Positions 47,024-56,196 of a DNA stretch of 64,000 nt are shown here, in pieces. The notes under the pieces were generated by a model, which was given only the letters and a program-made list of their open reading frames with translations, was not told where the DNA came from and ran no database searches. This DNA comes from Corynebacterium choanae (GTDB lineage Bacteria; Actinomycetota; Actinomycetes; Mycobacteriales; Mycobacteriaceae): contig NZ_CP033896.1 in assembly GCF_003813965.1 (NCBI RefSeq), positions 1,674,001-1,738,000 on the forward strand. The letters are read 5' to 3'. Both the position numbers and the translations under genes were made by a program. Every line of letters starts with the position of its first letter. The stretch's first letter is position 1.

Positions 47024-48163
47024 GTGCGATTCCGCAAGCTCGTAGCAACGTGTACCGCGATGGCGCTGACCTGCGCCACCCTTAGCGCTCCCCCGCAGGC
47101 GCTCGGCGCCGATCAGCCTTCCCGGCCAACAGGTCCGCGATATATCACTATCACCATTGCGGACAACACTAGCCCGAAACTGTGCCGATTCAGCGCAAAT
47201 ACTGACATTGCCGAAAATCCGCTGGCTGGAGCGTTCAACCAGTGGGACACTTTCCTCAACTTCCGCAACACCCTTCGCGAGAAGATTCGTGGACATTTCC
47301 CCCAGTTGCAAGACTCATTCGCAGCACTTGACAAACTTGCCCGCGAAGGGGGTGCCACCGCCGACAATGCAACGTATTCCACCGAATACGACACCGTTGC
47401 CAACGCCATGACCGCGGCCGGCTACAACGAGGCGGAAGTCTATCTTGCCCTGCAGGGAACTGACCAGTGGAAAGAAGTCAACGACCTGTTCTCGCAGCAA
47501 TCTTTGACCCTACTGCCGGATATGGATCGCAAACGAGCCGCCGCATGGCTTCGCCAACCGAGCGATGCAGCAGATTCCATCGACCAGGCAGCCGCCGACT
47601 TTATCCGTTCCGCTGGGAAACTTCGTCAGTGGAACTATGATCTGTACCACAATGCTTCCCTGGCATTGTTGGGCGATCTTCCCGCCGGCGACCCCATCGA
47701 AACCAACACCAAAGAGGCAACCGCCTTGCTGCCGCATAAACTGGTCGCTGTTACCCGGCAAGCCGTTAGCGGTTGTGATGAGTTGATGCGAAAGAAAGAC
47801 CTGCTTGACGGCACCCTTAGCTCTGATACCTCCAGTGACCCGTTCGCCGGAATGTCTTCCGACAACAGCAAAGGCAATCTGTTTACCGGGTCAACTGAGC
47901 TGTCATCGGGTGAAGGTACCTCGTCTAGGCAAGACTTAGCCGAGCTTTCCTCCACCGACGGTTTCGATCCGTTTTCGTCGAATAACTCCGATGAAGCTAA
48001 CCGGAAGATCGGTCTGCTCATTGCCTTGGTGACGATGCTTGCCCTGGTAACCAACATGCTGGTGCAAGCAACACCGATCGTTCAGCAGCTCAACGAAAAA
48101 TTGGAGGCTGCCATCGCCGAACGCAACACGGCAGATCAAGCAGCTCCTGCGGCGAACGCTTAA
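47024..48163 (+). CDS. Exported protein with C-terminal membrane anchor
   Basis: A 379-residue protein of unknown function. A signal peptide is visible (RFRKLVATCTAMALTCATLS, cleavage likely after ALGA). The mature part is helical and acidic (AFNQWDTFLNFRNTLREKIRG, VANAMTAAGYNEAEVYLALQ, RKRAAAWLRQPSDAADSIDQ), with two cysteines (PKLCRFS and SGCDELM) that may form a disulfide. A Ser/Asp-rich linker of about 60 residues leads to one membrane helix (IGLLIALVTMLALVTNML) and a short helical tail. GGGAAGG lies about 10 bases before the GTG. No enzyme motif is visible. It converges on uraA. Confidence 0.78.
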   Translation: MRFRKLVATCTAMALTCATLSAPPQALGADQPSRPTGPRYITITIADNTSPKLCRFSANTDIAENPLAGAFNQWDTFLNFRNTLREKIRGHFPQLQDSFAALDKLAREGGATADNATYSTEYDTVANAMTAAGYNEAEVYLALQGTDQWKEVNDLFSQQSLTLLPDMDRKRAAAWLRQPSDAADSIDQAAADFIRSAGKLRQWNYDLYHNASLALLGDLPAGDPIETNTKEATALLPHKLVAVTRQAVSGCDELMRKKDLLDGTLSSDTSSDPFAGMSSDNSKGNLFTGSTELSSGEGTSSRQDLAELSSTDGFDPFSSNNSDEANRKIGLLIALVTMLALVTNMLVQATPIVQQLNEKLEAAIAERNTADQAAPAANA

Positions 48164-48239
48164 GTCACCGACACATCCCCGCTTCTGCTCACGCGGATGG
48201 CGCCTAGTTTTGCAGCTATCTGTGGAATCAATAACAACC

Positions 48240-48284
48240 AACACCCCTGGTTTGCCGAGAAGTTCTCGGCCAACCAGGGGTGTT
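48240..48284. terminator. Near-perfect 45-base palindrome, bidirectional terminator
   Basis: A 13-bp outer stem (48240-48252 with 48272-48284) and an 8-bp inner stem (48254-48261 with 48263-48270) are separated by a single T-C mismatch. It lies between the convergent exported-protein gene and uraA. Confidence 0.85.
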
Positions 48285-48322
48285 GCAAACAGTGCTGCTC
48301 TATAAGCTAAAGATTCGAGCCA

Positions 48323-49615
48323 CTAGCGGGCACGTTTGGCCAGCAGCTGTCCTTCGCCCATCTTGTTATAGAGGGCAAGCAGTATTGGATACAGGATGAT
48401 AATGCCCGCCGAGCCCCAGGCGATGCCTTGCAGTTCGAGGCCGAAAATGCTGAGCGTAAGGTTGCCGATCCCGGCGATCAGAGCAACAGCGGCAGCCATC
48501 AGGTTGACCGGATTGTTGAAGTCCACCTTGTTGTCCTGCCAGATTCGCACGCCGAGCATACCGATCAAACCGTACAACACAATGGTTGCACCACCCATCA
48601 CCCCAGGCGGCAGCGTGTTAATCACTGCCCCAAACCGGGGAACAAACGCCAACGCGATTGCGGTAAGTGCAGCAACCCAATAGGCGGCAGTGGAATACAC
48701 CTTGGTTGCGGCCATCACCCCAATGTTTTCTGCATAGGTGGTAGTACCCGATCCACCAAAACCGCCAGCGAGTGTTGTCGCCAACCCGTCGGCAATCAGC
48801 GCATCGCCGGCTAAATCATCCATATTGCGGCCAGTCATTGCAGACACCGCTTTCACATGCCCCACATTCTCCGCGATGAGCACGATGCACACAGGCAGCG
48901 TCACCAAAATGGCGGAAAGCTGGAATTGTGGGCTGTGGAATGTTGGCAAACCAATCCAGGCTGCATCGCGGACTGCCTGCATCGACTCGTCCGTTAACTG
49001 TCCAGTGGATGCCGCATAGATCCAACCAATGACCACACCGGTGAGAATCCCCAGGCGGGCAAGCATGCCGCGACCCGCGATCGAAGCAAGCAAAATTCCG
49101 GCCAGGGTAACTACTGCTACTGCTGGCTGTTTCGCAAAATCAGCAGCAGCCACAGGAGCGAGATTCAATCCGATCAACGCCACGATCGCACCTGTTACAG
49201 CAGGCGGCATGACAGCATCGAGGGCACGTTGCCCAGCAGCTTTCACCACCACACCGATACCGATGAGCACCAGACCAGCAACCAGAATCGAACCGATTTG
49301 GGTACCGATCCCCTCCCCGGCGGTGGCCATCAGTGGGGCAATGAAAGCAAAGGAGCTACCTAAATAGGAAGGAAGCCGGTTGCGGGTTACCAGCAAAAAG
49401 ATGATAGTTCCCAACCCGGAGAACAACAGGGTGGTGTTTACTGGGAAACCAGTCAATGTTGGCACCAGCAGCGTTGCCCCGAACATGGCGATAACATGCT
49501 GCATGCCGATGCCGATTGTGCGCGGCCAGCTGAGACGTTCTTCCGGGGCGACAACCCCGCCCGGGGTGATATGACGACCGTCACCGTGGACGGTCCAGTG
49601 GGGAATGACACTCAT
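48323..49615 (-). CDS. uraA: Uracil permease, UraA type (NCS2/NAT family)
   Basis: A 430-residue inner-membrane proton-coupled nucleobase transporter. About 12-14 membrane segments are present. Substrate-site motifs match UraA: IAENVGHVKAVSAMTGR (conserved Glu of TM8) and TTYAENIGVMAATKVYST (conserved Glu of TM10), with LTGFPVNTTLLFSGLGT and FGGSGTT also typical. I start at the ATG giving MSVIPHW; AATAAT ends 7 bases before it, suggesting a leaderless mRNA. An ATG-like start 9 bases upstream would overlap that box. Xanthine transport is less likely from these motifs. Confidence 0.9.
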   Translation of the reverse strand: MSVIPHWTVHGDGRHITPGGVVAPEERLSWPRTIGIGMQHVIAMFGATLLVPTLTGFPVNTTLLFSGLGTIIFLLVTRNRLPSYLGSSFAFIAPLMATAGEGIGTQIGSILVAGLVLIGIGVVVKAAGQRALDAVMPPAVTGAIVALIGLNLAPVAAADFAKQPAVAVVTLAGILLASIAGRGMLARLGILTGVVIGWIYAASTGQLTDESMQAVRDAAWIGLPTFHSPQFQLSAILVTLPVCIVLIAENVGHVKAVSAMTGRNMDDLAGDALIADGLATTLAGGFGGSGTTTYAENIGVMAATKVYSTAAYWVAALTAIALAFVPRFGAVINTLPPGVMGGATIVLYGLIGMLGVRIWQDNKVDFNNPVNLMAAAVALIAGIGNLTLSIFGLELQGIAWGSAGIIILYPILLALYNKMGEGQLLAKRAR

Positions 49616-49757
49616 ACAGCCCATTATTAACTATTACTCGTGAAAAACTCACACCAGCCCAAGGTTCACCGCCAGCATGTTATACCCGCACCAGTAGATG
49701 TTCCCACTGCCACAGGCCCCATCGGCACGACCCGGTAAGCGCTATCGACCGGCTGTG

Positions 49758-51599
49758 TTAGAGAAAATCAAAAGGCTGGCTAGCTGCCAGGGCGGCAGCG
49801 ATGGCAATTGCCCGGTGCGCATTACTCCCAGCAACAGTGAGCACCAAGGCATAGCGAGACGGTGTGTCGCCAGCCATATTGCTGTTAAACCCAAAAGCGG
49901 GAACCACCACAGAAACCATGTCACTGTCAGTCAATGGCAGCAGCGAATCCGCCCGACTGATCACACCGTCACAGGCATCATTGGCGCACTGGTCAAACAG
50001 TGCAGTGACGCTGTGGCGAGCCTCGGCAAGAATCGCACGTGCCTGCTCACTATCCATGCCAAATGGTGTCGCAGTAGCTGCGAGTTGCCCCAAACCATAG
50101 GGCATCGTCGCTGGCTCTTGCTGGTAGGCAGCGATCAATTCAGCAGGTGTGATCGTTGTCCCAGTTGCCTCGCTGAGCTGCCGTGTTACAGCTTCCAACA
50201 GCAGCACCTGCTGCGCTTGACGAAGTGGCAGCGTTGCTAACGTCTCGGCGGCAGCCGTAGCACCTGCTGAAAATGGGCTCAACCCAATATGGTGTTCGGC
50301 AAAATTGGCACTGAACTGTTCAGTAAACGGCTCATCAAACGCCAGCGCTACCGATGTGCCGGCGGTTCCGGCAAACAGTTGTTCTGCACCAGGGGTGCCA
50401 TCGCCCTTTGCTGCTTTCGTCGTAGCGTTGGCGCGCGAACTCAACGGCGCTGTAGCAGCAGCATCTGCACGCTCACCTGTGGTACTTGCAGCAATTTGCC
50501 GCAAATCAGCGCACAATAGATTACCTAGCGCTTCCAAATCGGCTAGCTGCCGCGCCATAATCCCCAAGCGACGCGGATCATCGTTGGTACTCGCAATCGA
50601 CGCACTACAACTCGATGGGAGCACACTTGCGTAGACACCAGCGGTAATCGCTGGAGCCGTGATCGCCTCGGCAACGTCATACACAATCGCCGCATCAGCA
50701 AACTCGGCGTTTAACGCCTGCGCTGCACCAGCCTGTCCAAAACCCGGTGAACGATGCAGTGGATCACGAATATCAAGCGTTTGCCCACCAAGATAAGAGT
50801 ATCCATCTGGGTTCGCGGTAAGCAGACCTTGTAATTCATTTGCGGCACTGTGCCCAATGACAGTGATTCCATGGTCCCGCAGCACACCGTACACGCCGTC
50901 TACTGCAGCAGCATCAACCTCCGCTTCATCCGCGGCAGGATCAGTTGCCCTCGCTGTTGACCGCGCAGACGCAGCATTCGACACCCCTGCCGACGGCGAC
51001 ATCGACACTGCAGAAGACCCCGGAGTCGAAGTCGAACGGTCTGCAGCCTCGGCATCCGACAATGATTGCATATTCGCGCCCGACAAAGATCGAACTGCGG
51101 CACTCCCTAACGTGGTGGGCACACCTGGGATTGGAATGTTATCGCTGACCGTCACCACCATCCCCGCCACAGCATGCTCGCCAACCAAGTTGTCGGCCGC
51201 GGCAGCGTCAGCCACCAGCGAGGGATTCACCGCCGACACCGCCCGCAGATACGGGTTGCGATCATTAAGGTTATTGGCGTAATAATCAGCCCCCAGCGTT
51301 GCTGGAGCACCAAATTGCCGCCGCAAAGCAACCCTGTCAAGAGCAGATTGATTCACCATGGCGAAACCAAGCTGACTGCGCTGCGCAGGGGTTAAGGAAC
51401 CTCCAAGACCAGCCAGCGACACAGGCCGCACAGCAAGAGCTCCTTGCGAGAAATTGCTGCTGTCGGTGATCGCAGAAACTGCCGCATCCCGATGCAAAGG
51501 ATTGCCATCAATACTTGCCACAGCTGTGACACTCGCCCACGTTAAAATCCCAGCCCCAGCCAGTGACAAGGCGATTTTTTTGCCAATATCTCCACCCAT
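49758..51599 (-). CDS. Large exported or anchored protein of unknown function
   Basis: A 613-residue protein. The N-terminus has a basic start and one hydrophobic segment (GKKIALSLAGAGILTWASVTAVA), a signal peptide or anchor. The rest is Ala/Ser/Thr-rich. A central stretch reads VYGVLRDHGITVIGHSAANEL and AAIVYDVAEAITAPAI, and the C-terminal third is helical (LPLRQAQQVLLLEAVTRQL, TPAELIAAYQQEPATMPYGLGQL). Cysteines are few: PSSCSAS, NLLCADL and DQCANDACDG. No known domain is recognisable. AGGG lies 5 bases before the ATG chosen (MGGDIGKK); the frame is open for another 13 codons. It lies upstream of uraA on the same strand with no sign of coupling (142 bases apart). Confidence 0.75.
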   Translation of the reverse strand: MGGDIGKKIALSLAGAGILTWASVTAVASIDGNPLHRDAAVSAITDSSNFSQGALAVRPVSLAGLGGSLTPAQRSQLGFAMVNQSALDRVALRRQFGAPATLGADYYANNLNDRNPYLRAVSAVNPSLVADAAAADNLVGEHAVAGMVVTVSDNIPIPGVPTTLGSAAVRSLSGANMQSLSDAEAADRSTSTPGSSAVSMSPSAGVSNAASARSTARATDPAADEAEVDAAAVDGVYGVLRDHGITVIGHSAANELQGLLTANPDGYSYLGGQTLDIRDPLHRSPGFGQAGAAQALNAEFADAAIVYDVAEAITAPAITAGVYASVLPSSCSASIASTNDDPRRLGIMARQLADLEALGNLLCADLRQIAASTTGERADAAATAPLSSRANATTKAAKGDGTPGAEQLFAGTAGTSVALAFDEPFTEQFSANFAEHHIGLSPFSAGATAAAETLATLPLRQAQQVLLLEAVTRQLSEATGTTITPAELIAAYQQEPATMPYGLGQLAATATPFGMDSEQARAILAEARHSVTALFDQCANDACDGVISRADSLLPLTDSDMVSVVVPAFGFNSNMAGDTPSRYALVLTVAGSNAHRAIAIAAALAASQPFDFL

Positions 51600-51834
51600 G
51601 GCAACCCTAAATTCTCCATTTCCACCACGCCAACGCAATCCAGCTGCCTGCCGCAGATCCGCACACTGATCAGACCATCATCTCAACGACACGAGTGCAG
51701 TCGTGCCCCAACCAACGCCTCACCACCATCGGCACGGCACCAAACCGTCAATTCACCAACACCATGCTCCCAACCCGCCTGAAGAAAACACCTCACGCCT
51801 TGCAGCAATATGCCAAAGACGGCGCACCGGTCAC

Positions 51835-53433
51835 CTAGTGTTGCGTTGCGGGATCGGTATCAACATCAGCATCAACCGGTGTTGCCAACGCTTCGGTCGA
51901 ATCTTGGCCATCAATAGCAAACTCCGCCAAACTCGCTGCCACCGACTGCGGTGCACGCACTTCCAACCTGGTGCCGTCGGCTGTGTATTCCTCCGCCAGC
52001 ACTGTGGCCTCTTGGTGCAATTTGGCTACTAGCTCACCTCGGGTAAATGGGATGAGGTAAACCCCATGGACATCAAGAGTATTAAGGAACACCTCCACCC
52101 TGGCATGCAGTTCTTTGATCCCCTCCCCGGTCTTCGCCGACACAAACACCGCATCATCAAGTGCATGCCGTAAATGGGCCAACGTCAACGGATCGGCCGC
52201 ATCAATCTTGTTCACCACAATGATCTCCGCGGGGGCAACCACACCCTGTTCACGAACAATCTCACTGATGACCTGATTGACAGCATCAATCTGTTTCAAC
52301 GGAAACGCATCTGAACCGTCGACCACATGGAGTACTAAATCGGCTTCGACGACTTCCTCCAACGTCGAACGAAACGATTCCACCAGCTGGGTGGGCAGAT
52401 GTCGCACAAAACCCACAGTGTCGGTAAACACCACCGAGCGGCCATCGGCAAGTTGGGCGCGCCGGGTCGTTGGATCGAGCGTGGCAAACAGCGCATCTTC
52501 GACAAGCACACCAGCGCCGGTCATCGCATTAATGAGAGAGGATTTACCAGCGTTGGTGTAGCCGGCGATCGCAATTTTCGGGATCACCGAGGCTTGACGC
52601 TTTGCCCGTTTGACCTCACGGGCGGTTTTCATACCTTTCAGCTGATGCCGCAGACGAGCCATTTCCTGCCGCAGTCGACGACGATCAGCTTCAATCTTCG
52701 TCTCACCAGGGCCGCGCAATCCCACGCCACCGTTAGAACCGGCACGGCCGCCAGCTTGCCGTGACAGTGCTCCACCCCAACCGCGAACGCGTGTAATGAG
52801 ATATTCGAGCTGTGCCAACGCAACCTGGGCTTTACCTTCCCGGGACTTTGCATGTTGAGCGAAAATGTCGAGAATCAGCATGGTGCGGTCAATAACTTTG
52901 ACGTCCAGCGCTTTTTCAAGGGCGATCATCTGCCCTGGGGAAAGTTCACCGTCGCAAATCACGGTGTCTGCACCGGTTGCTTGCACAATGGTTTTGAGTT
53001 CATCAACTTTGCCGGAACCGATATAGGTGCCAGCATCTGGCTTGTCGCGTTTTTGGTAGAGCAGGTCACAGACCTGGGATCCGGCGGTTTCTGCTAGCGC
53101 TTGGAGCTCTGCCAGGCTTGCTTCGATCTCTGCGGTCGTCCCTGAGGTCCACACCCCAACCAGCACAACTTTTTCTAGGCGAAGTTTGCGATATTCGACG
53201 TCGTAGCCGTCATCTTGTTCAGTGGTGTGGGTGTTAGAGGTGCGCGCCAGTCGCCGCAAAGAGCTGCGGGCTTCCAGGTCAAGATCACCGACTGTCGGCA
53301 GTGAAGCTTCGGTGACCTGCGGACTCGTGGAAGATTGTTCTATGGGCGAGTTGTCCTTGTCGGTTGCGCGTTCCGCAACAGGCTGGTGGTCGTGGAATGC
53401 GTCGGCGAGGATTTTCTCTGTTGTTTCTTTCAT
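51835..53433 (-). CDS. hflX: GTPase HflX
   Basis: A ribosome-binding GTPase that splits stalled 70S ribosomes under stress. The 532-residue protein has the HflX N-terminal domain (VVLVGVWTSGTTAEIEASLAEL, DAGTYIGSGKVDELK, LSPGQMIALEKALDVKVIDRT), the linker with EGKAQVALAQLEYL and GLRGPGETKIEADRR, and the GTPase core: G1 AGYTNAGKSSLINAM, G3 DTVGFVRHLP, G4 VNKID and G5 VSAKTG. A disordered N-terminal 60 residues and a short acidic tail are extra. CAGAAT ends 8 bases before the ATG, a weak leaderless-type promoter. Position beside dapF and miaA is conserved in Mycobacteriales. Confidence 0.96.
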   Translation of the reverse strand: MKETTEKILADAFHDHQPVAERATDKDNSPIEQSSTSPQVTEASLPTVGDLDLEARSSLRRLARTSNTHTTEQDDGYDVEYRKLRLEKVVLVGVWTSGTTAEIEASLAELQALAETAGSQVCDLLYQKRDKPDAGTYIGSGKVDELKTIVQATGADTVICDGELSPGQMIALEKALDVKVIDRTMLILDIFAQHAKSREGKAQVALAQLEYLITRVRGWGGALSRQAGGRAGSNGGVGLRGPGETKIEADRRRLRQEMARLRHQLKGMKTAREVKRAKRQASVIPKIAIAGYTNAGKSSLINAMTGAGVLVEDALFATLDPTTRRAQLADGRSVVFTDTVGFVRHLPTQLVESFRSTLEEVVEADLVLHVVDGSDAFPLKQIDAVNQVISEIVREQGVVAPAEIIVVNKIDAADPLTLAHLRHALDDAVFVSAKTGEGIKELHARVEVFLNTLDVHGVYLIPFTRGELVAKLHQEATVLAEEYTADGTRLEVRAPQSVAASLAEFAIDGQDSTEALATPVDADVDTDPATQH

Positions 53434-53638
53434 CGGTACTTATTCTGCCATGTCGGCCCCTGATTCGACGGTATTTCACCTGTACGCTGTGCGCGAACGA
53501 AAGCTGCTGTGGAAGCAATCCAGCTGGACAGGTATCTCCGGTGCCACCTGGCTCGACCTTAGGTTTCGCGTGAATACGCAGTGAGCGGGTGCAAGATGCT
53601 GTCGTGGGGTTGTCGCGCCAGGGTTTGACTGGGTGACT

Positions 53639-53651
53639 TAGACTGGTCGCT
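53639..53651 (+). promoter_or_regulatory. Leaderless-type promoter of the Cys-tail protein gene
   Basis: TAGACT at 53639-53644 is followed by exactly 7 bases and the ATG, nearly the same sequence and spacing as at dtd. Confidence 0.55.
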
Positions 53652-54392
53652 ATGACTAACGATTTGAAAACCATCGGCCTTGACTTTCCAACCTGGGTTG
53701 ATGCGGTAGAGGCTGCGATTTCCTCTGGTCAGCTGGTGGTCACCGGTGAACTTGGTGATGGCCAGCTGGTGCAATTTGATGATCCGTCGGGTGCACGCAT
53801 CGTCATTTTGGCAGCAGATCCGTATTCGACTTGGGCGGGGTTTGCTTCCACCACTACCGCCACCGGCCATGTGTCAATGATTGACCACACGTTGGCCTAC
53901 ATTGAATTTATTGACGACGATGGCCAGCAGATCGCTGCGGTATGTGCGACGTTGGCGCAAGGTCCGCTGTTGGTCAATGAACCAGTGTTGCCGTGGCAAG
54001 AGGTAGCGATTACTGCTCTTGGTATTGACGTCACGTTGCATGATCCGTCGGATCCTTCCTGCCCGACGCAGGGACGCATTGAGTCGCCGGGGGCGAAAAT
54101 TATTGCTGAACATGACGGGTCGAAAACACCAGACGCGGCAGCAGTGATCACCGCCCGCCTAGAGGGCGCGGAATATCGAATTAATTCGTTGACCGGTCAG
54201 CGGTTTATTCACGCCACGCTGCGTACACCGTTTGCGCTCGATATTGTGCTGGCGGACGCCGATACTTTGCCAGCTGATGGCACGGTTGTCACCGGCACGG
54301 TGGCGTTAGCAGCTTCAGTCAATCCGCCCGCAGGCTGTGGTGGCGGCCGGGCTGGTGGCTGTGGCTGCGGTGGCGGCGGTTGCGGCTGCTAA
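53652..54392 (+). CDS. Uncharacterised protein with Cys/Gly-rich C-terminal tail
   Basis: A 246-residue cytoplasmic protein of unknown function. The body contains IGLDFPTWVDAVEAAISSG, RIVILAADPYSTWAGF and LTGQRFIHATLRTPFALDIV, with no motif I can assign. The last 20 residues hold six cysteines among glycines (CGGGRAGGCGCGGGGCGC), which would make a metal-binding or thiol-rich tail. The codons of this tail are in frame and the stop is followed by a strong terminator, so it is not a frameshift artefact. It is divergent from hflX. Confidence 0.78.
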   Translation: MTNDLKTIGLDFPTWVDAVEAAISSGQLVVTGELGDGQLVQFDDPSGARIVILAADPYSTWAGFASTTTATGHVSMIDHTLAYIEFIDDDGQQIAAVCATLAQGPLLVNEPVLPWQEVAITALGIDVTLHDPSDPSCPTQGRIESPGAKIIAEHDGSKTPDAAAVITARLEGAEYRINSLTGQRFIHATLRTPFALDIVLADADTLPADGTVVTGTVALAASVNPPAGCGGGRAGGCGCGGGGCGC

Positions 54393-54410
54393 CAGCTCCA
54401 GGTGAGCGAT

Positions 54411-54450
54411 CCTGCGGTGGTTTTTCCGGTTCAGCCACCGCAGGTGCGTT
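54411..54450 (+). terminator. Terminator after the Cys-tail gene
   Basis: A perfect 10-bp stem (54411-54420 with 54435-54444) has a 14-base loop starting TTTTTCC and is followed by TGCGTTT. Confidence 0.75.
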
Positions 54451-55336
54451 TCACCTACAGGGGGCGAACAATCGGCTAGTGGAAGCAGTAGCGTGGGCAG
54501 GTGCAAGCAGTAGTGTTTGCCCCAGTTAAATCTTTCAGTGAACACATGTTGTGGTCGCAGGTGCTTGCTAGCTACTGCAAACCGGCCAGGATTCATCACA
54601 CGGTGGGCGGGACTTCTTTCGTGCCACCGTGGGCGCGGGTTGGAGGCAAGGAGTCTTGTTGTGCCGCTTTCCGCGCGACCGTGTCGCAAAGCATCCCGCA
54701 CCGGCATCCCTGCAGTGTGCTGGGGTCTACCGGCAAAGATCGCTGCCAGCCGGTGGAAGCATTGGCTACGTGATCACAATCTGGCAACGCGGAGCGGTTC
54801 GCGAAACCGGATATGTCTGTCACAGTGTTTCTCCAAGACGCCAGATCCCGTAAAATACCCCCAAAATAGGGTGGAATCCACGCGGCGGCAAAAATCATAC
54901 CATTTTGGCCGCAACTGAACACATTCGTGGTCGTGAGGATTCTAGCAGTCCTGCTGCCACCCGCTGCATTAGCCATAGCGCATATCTGACTCCATCTGCG
55001 CCGCCGATATTGCTAGGGTTTTCAGGCGTACCGGCACTTGCCAAGCAACACTTGCTTTTCCACCACTAACGTTCGGTATGTGACGCTGCTTCACTTACCT
55101 TGCTAGCATCGTCGGTGAAGGCGAACTGCCACCCACATTTTGGTGTTTTACCAGCAAATTTTGGCAAAACTGCCGCATGTGGTGACCTCGCAGCAGCGAA
55201 TCTGTATTGCACTTTGCGGTGGTGGCCACCTGACGTGCTGTGCTGTTCGCTTGCGGTTTCCTTACCGCCGATGCAAGGTGCACCCAGTCCGCACAACGCT
55301 TCTTCGTTGTAGTAAAAGGAATGTCTGTTCATCATC
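54451..55336. other. 886-base gap without a convincing gene
   Basis: Open frames of up to about 130 codons on both strands have no family features, no good ribosome site and mixed composition. I see no strong hairpin or repeat in this section. It is one of the longest empty stretches in the window. Confidence 0.4.
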
Positions 55337-55882
55337 ATGCCTGATCCAATGTTCGACACGGCTACCGCCCGGCTTCGGCTGTGGTGGCCCTACCTTGTCG
55401 TCGCTGGATGCTGTGCTGTGCTTATTGGGCTGCTGCACATTCCTGGTGTTGTGATCGCCTTACTGCTGGTGATGTCGATGATCGTATTGTTGAAGGATCG
55501 TGGCGTCAGCGAAGAAGCTGAAGCGCTGCGTAGCTCAATCCGACTGTCAGCAGAAGACATCATCGAAGTGTTGCGCAGCTATGAGGAATTTTTATCCTCC
55601 AGTGAACCCACCGTGGCGGAAGACCGCGGGGAGCATCGTCCCGCCCTTGCTGATCCTGACTGTGACGATGCCGAAATTGCGGCGTTTTTCTGCGCTGTCC
55701 CTGCCGCGAAACGGTATTTAACCAGGCTTGACTACCGCCTTCGGCGCCGTATGACCGTTGGACAACTTGAAACCTTGCTGCAGCTAACCGACCAGCGGGC
55801 TGTAGAACTCGCCGAGTTGTGGTCGGCTGCCCGCCGGCGGGCTTTACGACTCGGTGGCAATTATCAGAAGCGGGCATCATAA
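55337..55882 (+). CDS. Small membrane protein with helical cytoplasmic domain
   Basis: A 181-residue protein of unknown function. Two membrane segments lie near the N-terminus (LWWPYLVVAGCCAVLIGLL and VVIALLLVMSMIVLL) and are followed by about 130 cytoplasmic residues, mainly helical: SEEAEALRSSIRLSAEDIIEVL, AAFFCAVPAAKRYLTRLDYRL and TVGQLETLLQLTDQRAVELAEL. AAAGGA lies about 20 bases before the ATG, too far to be ideal; an ATG four codons later is an alternative. The 314 bases after the gene hold no further gene. Confidence 0.72.
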   Translation: MPDPMFDTATARLRLWWPYLVVAGCCAVLIGLLHIPGVVIALLLVMSMIVLLKDRGVSEEAEALRSSIRLSAEDIIEVLRSYEEFLSSSEPTVAEDRGEHRPALADPDCDDAEIAAFFCAVPAAKRYLTRLDYRLRRRMTVGQLETLLQLTDQRAVELAELWSAARRRALRLGGNYQKRAS

Positions 55883-56161
55883 CCGGAAAGCGCTGCTGAT
55901 CACCGCTCCGTTGACACTTGGCACTTCCCCGCTGCACCCGAGCACGCCTCGCTGTGGTGGTTCACCCACACCAGCCCGGCTCCACCAGTGATCGCAACAC
56001 GATGGTGCACTGTGCCCATCTCCCGGCACGATCCCGCAGCATCGCCTGTAAGCGCACCGTAGTCATGGTGTTCACCGACAGCCACCAGCTTCCTCCGGAT
56101 GCTGGGATGTCGGGAATCTACCTGTTTCCGGCAGGAATTGTTGCGCACTGACGGATATGTT

Positions 56162-56187
56162 GGCGCAACTATTAGCGCGTTAGCGCC
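56162..56187 (-). terminator. Hairpin after dapF
   Basis: GGCGCAAC (56162-56169) pairs with GTTAGCGCC (56179-56187) with one bulged A. It starts 10 bases after the dapF stop on the minus strand. Confidence 0.55.
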
Positions 56188-56196
56188 GCTTGGTGC

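Noticed and set aside
46561..47079. 172-codon minus-strand frame after ptsH
   Set aside because: It runs through three strong hairpins and the signal peptide of the next gene, with no family features.
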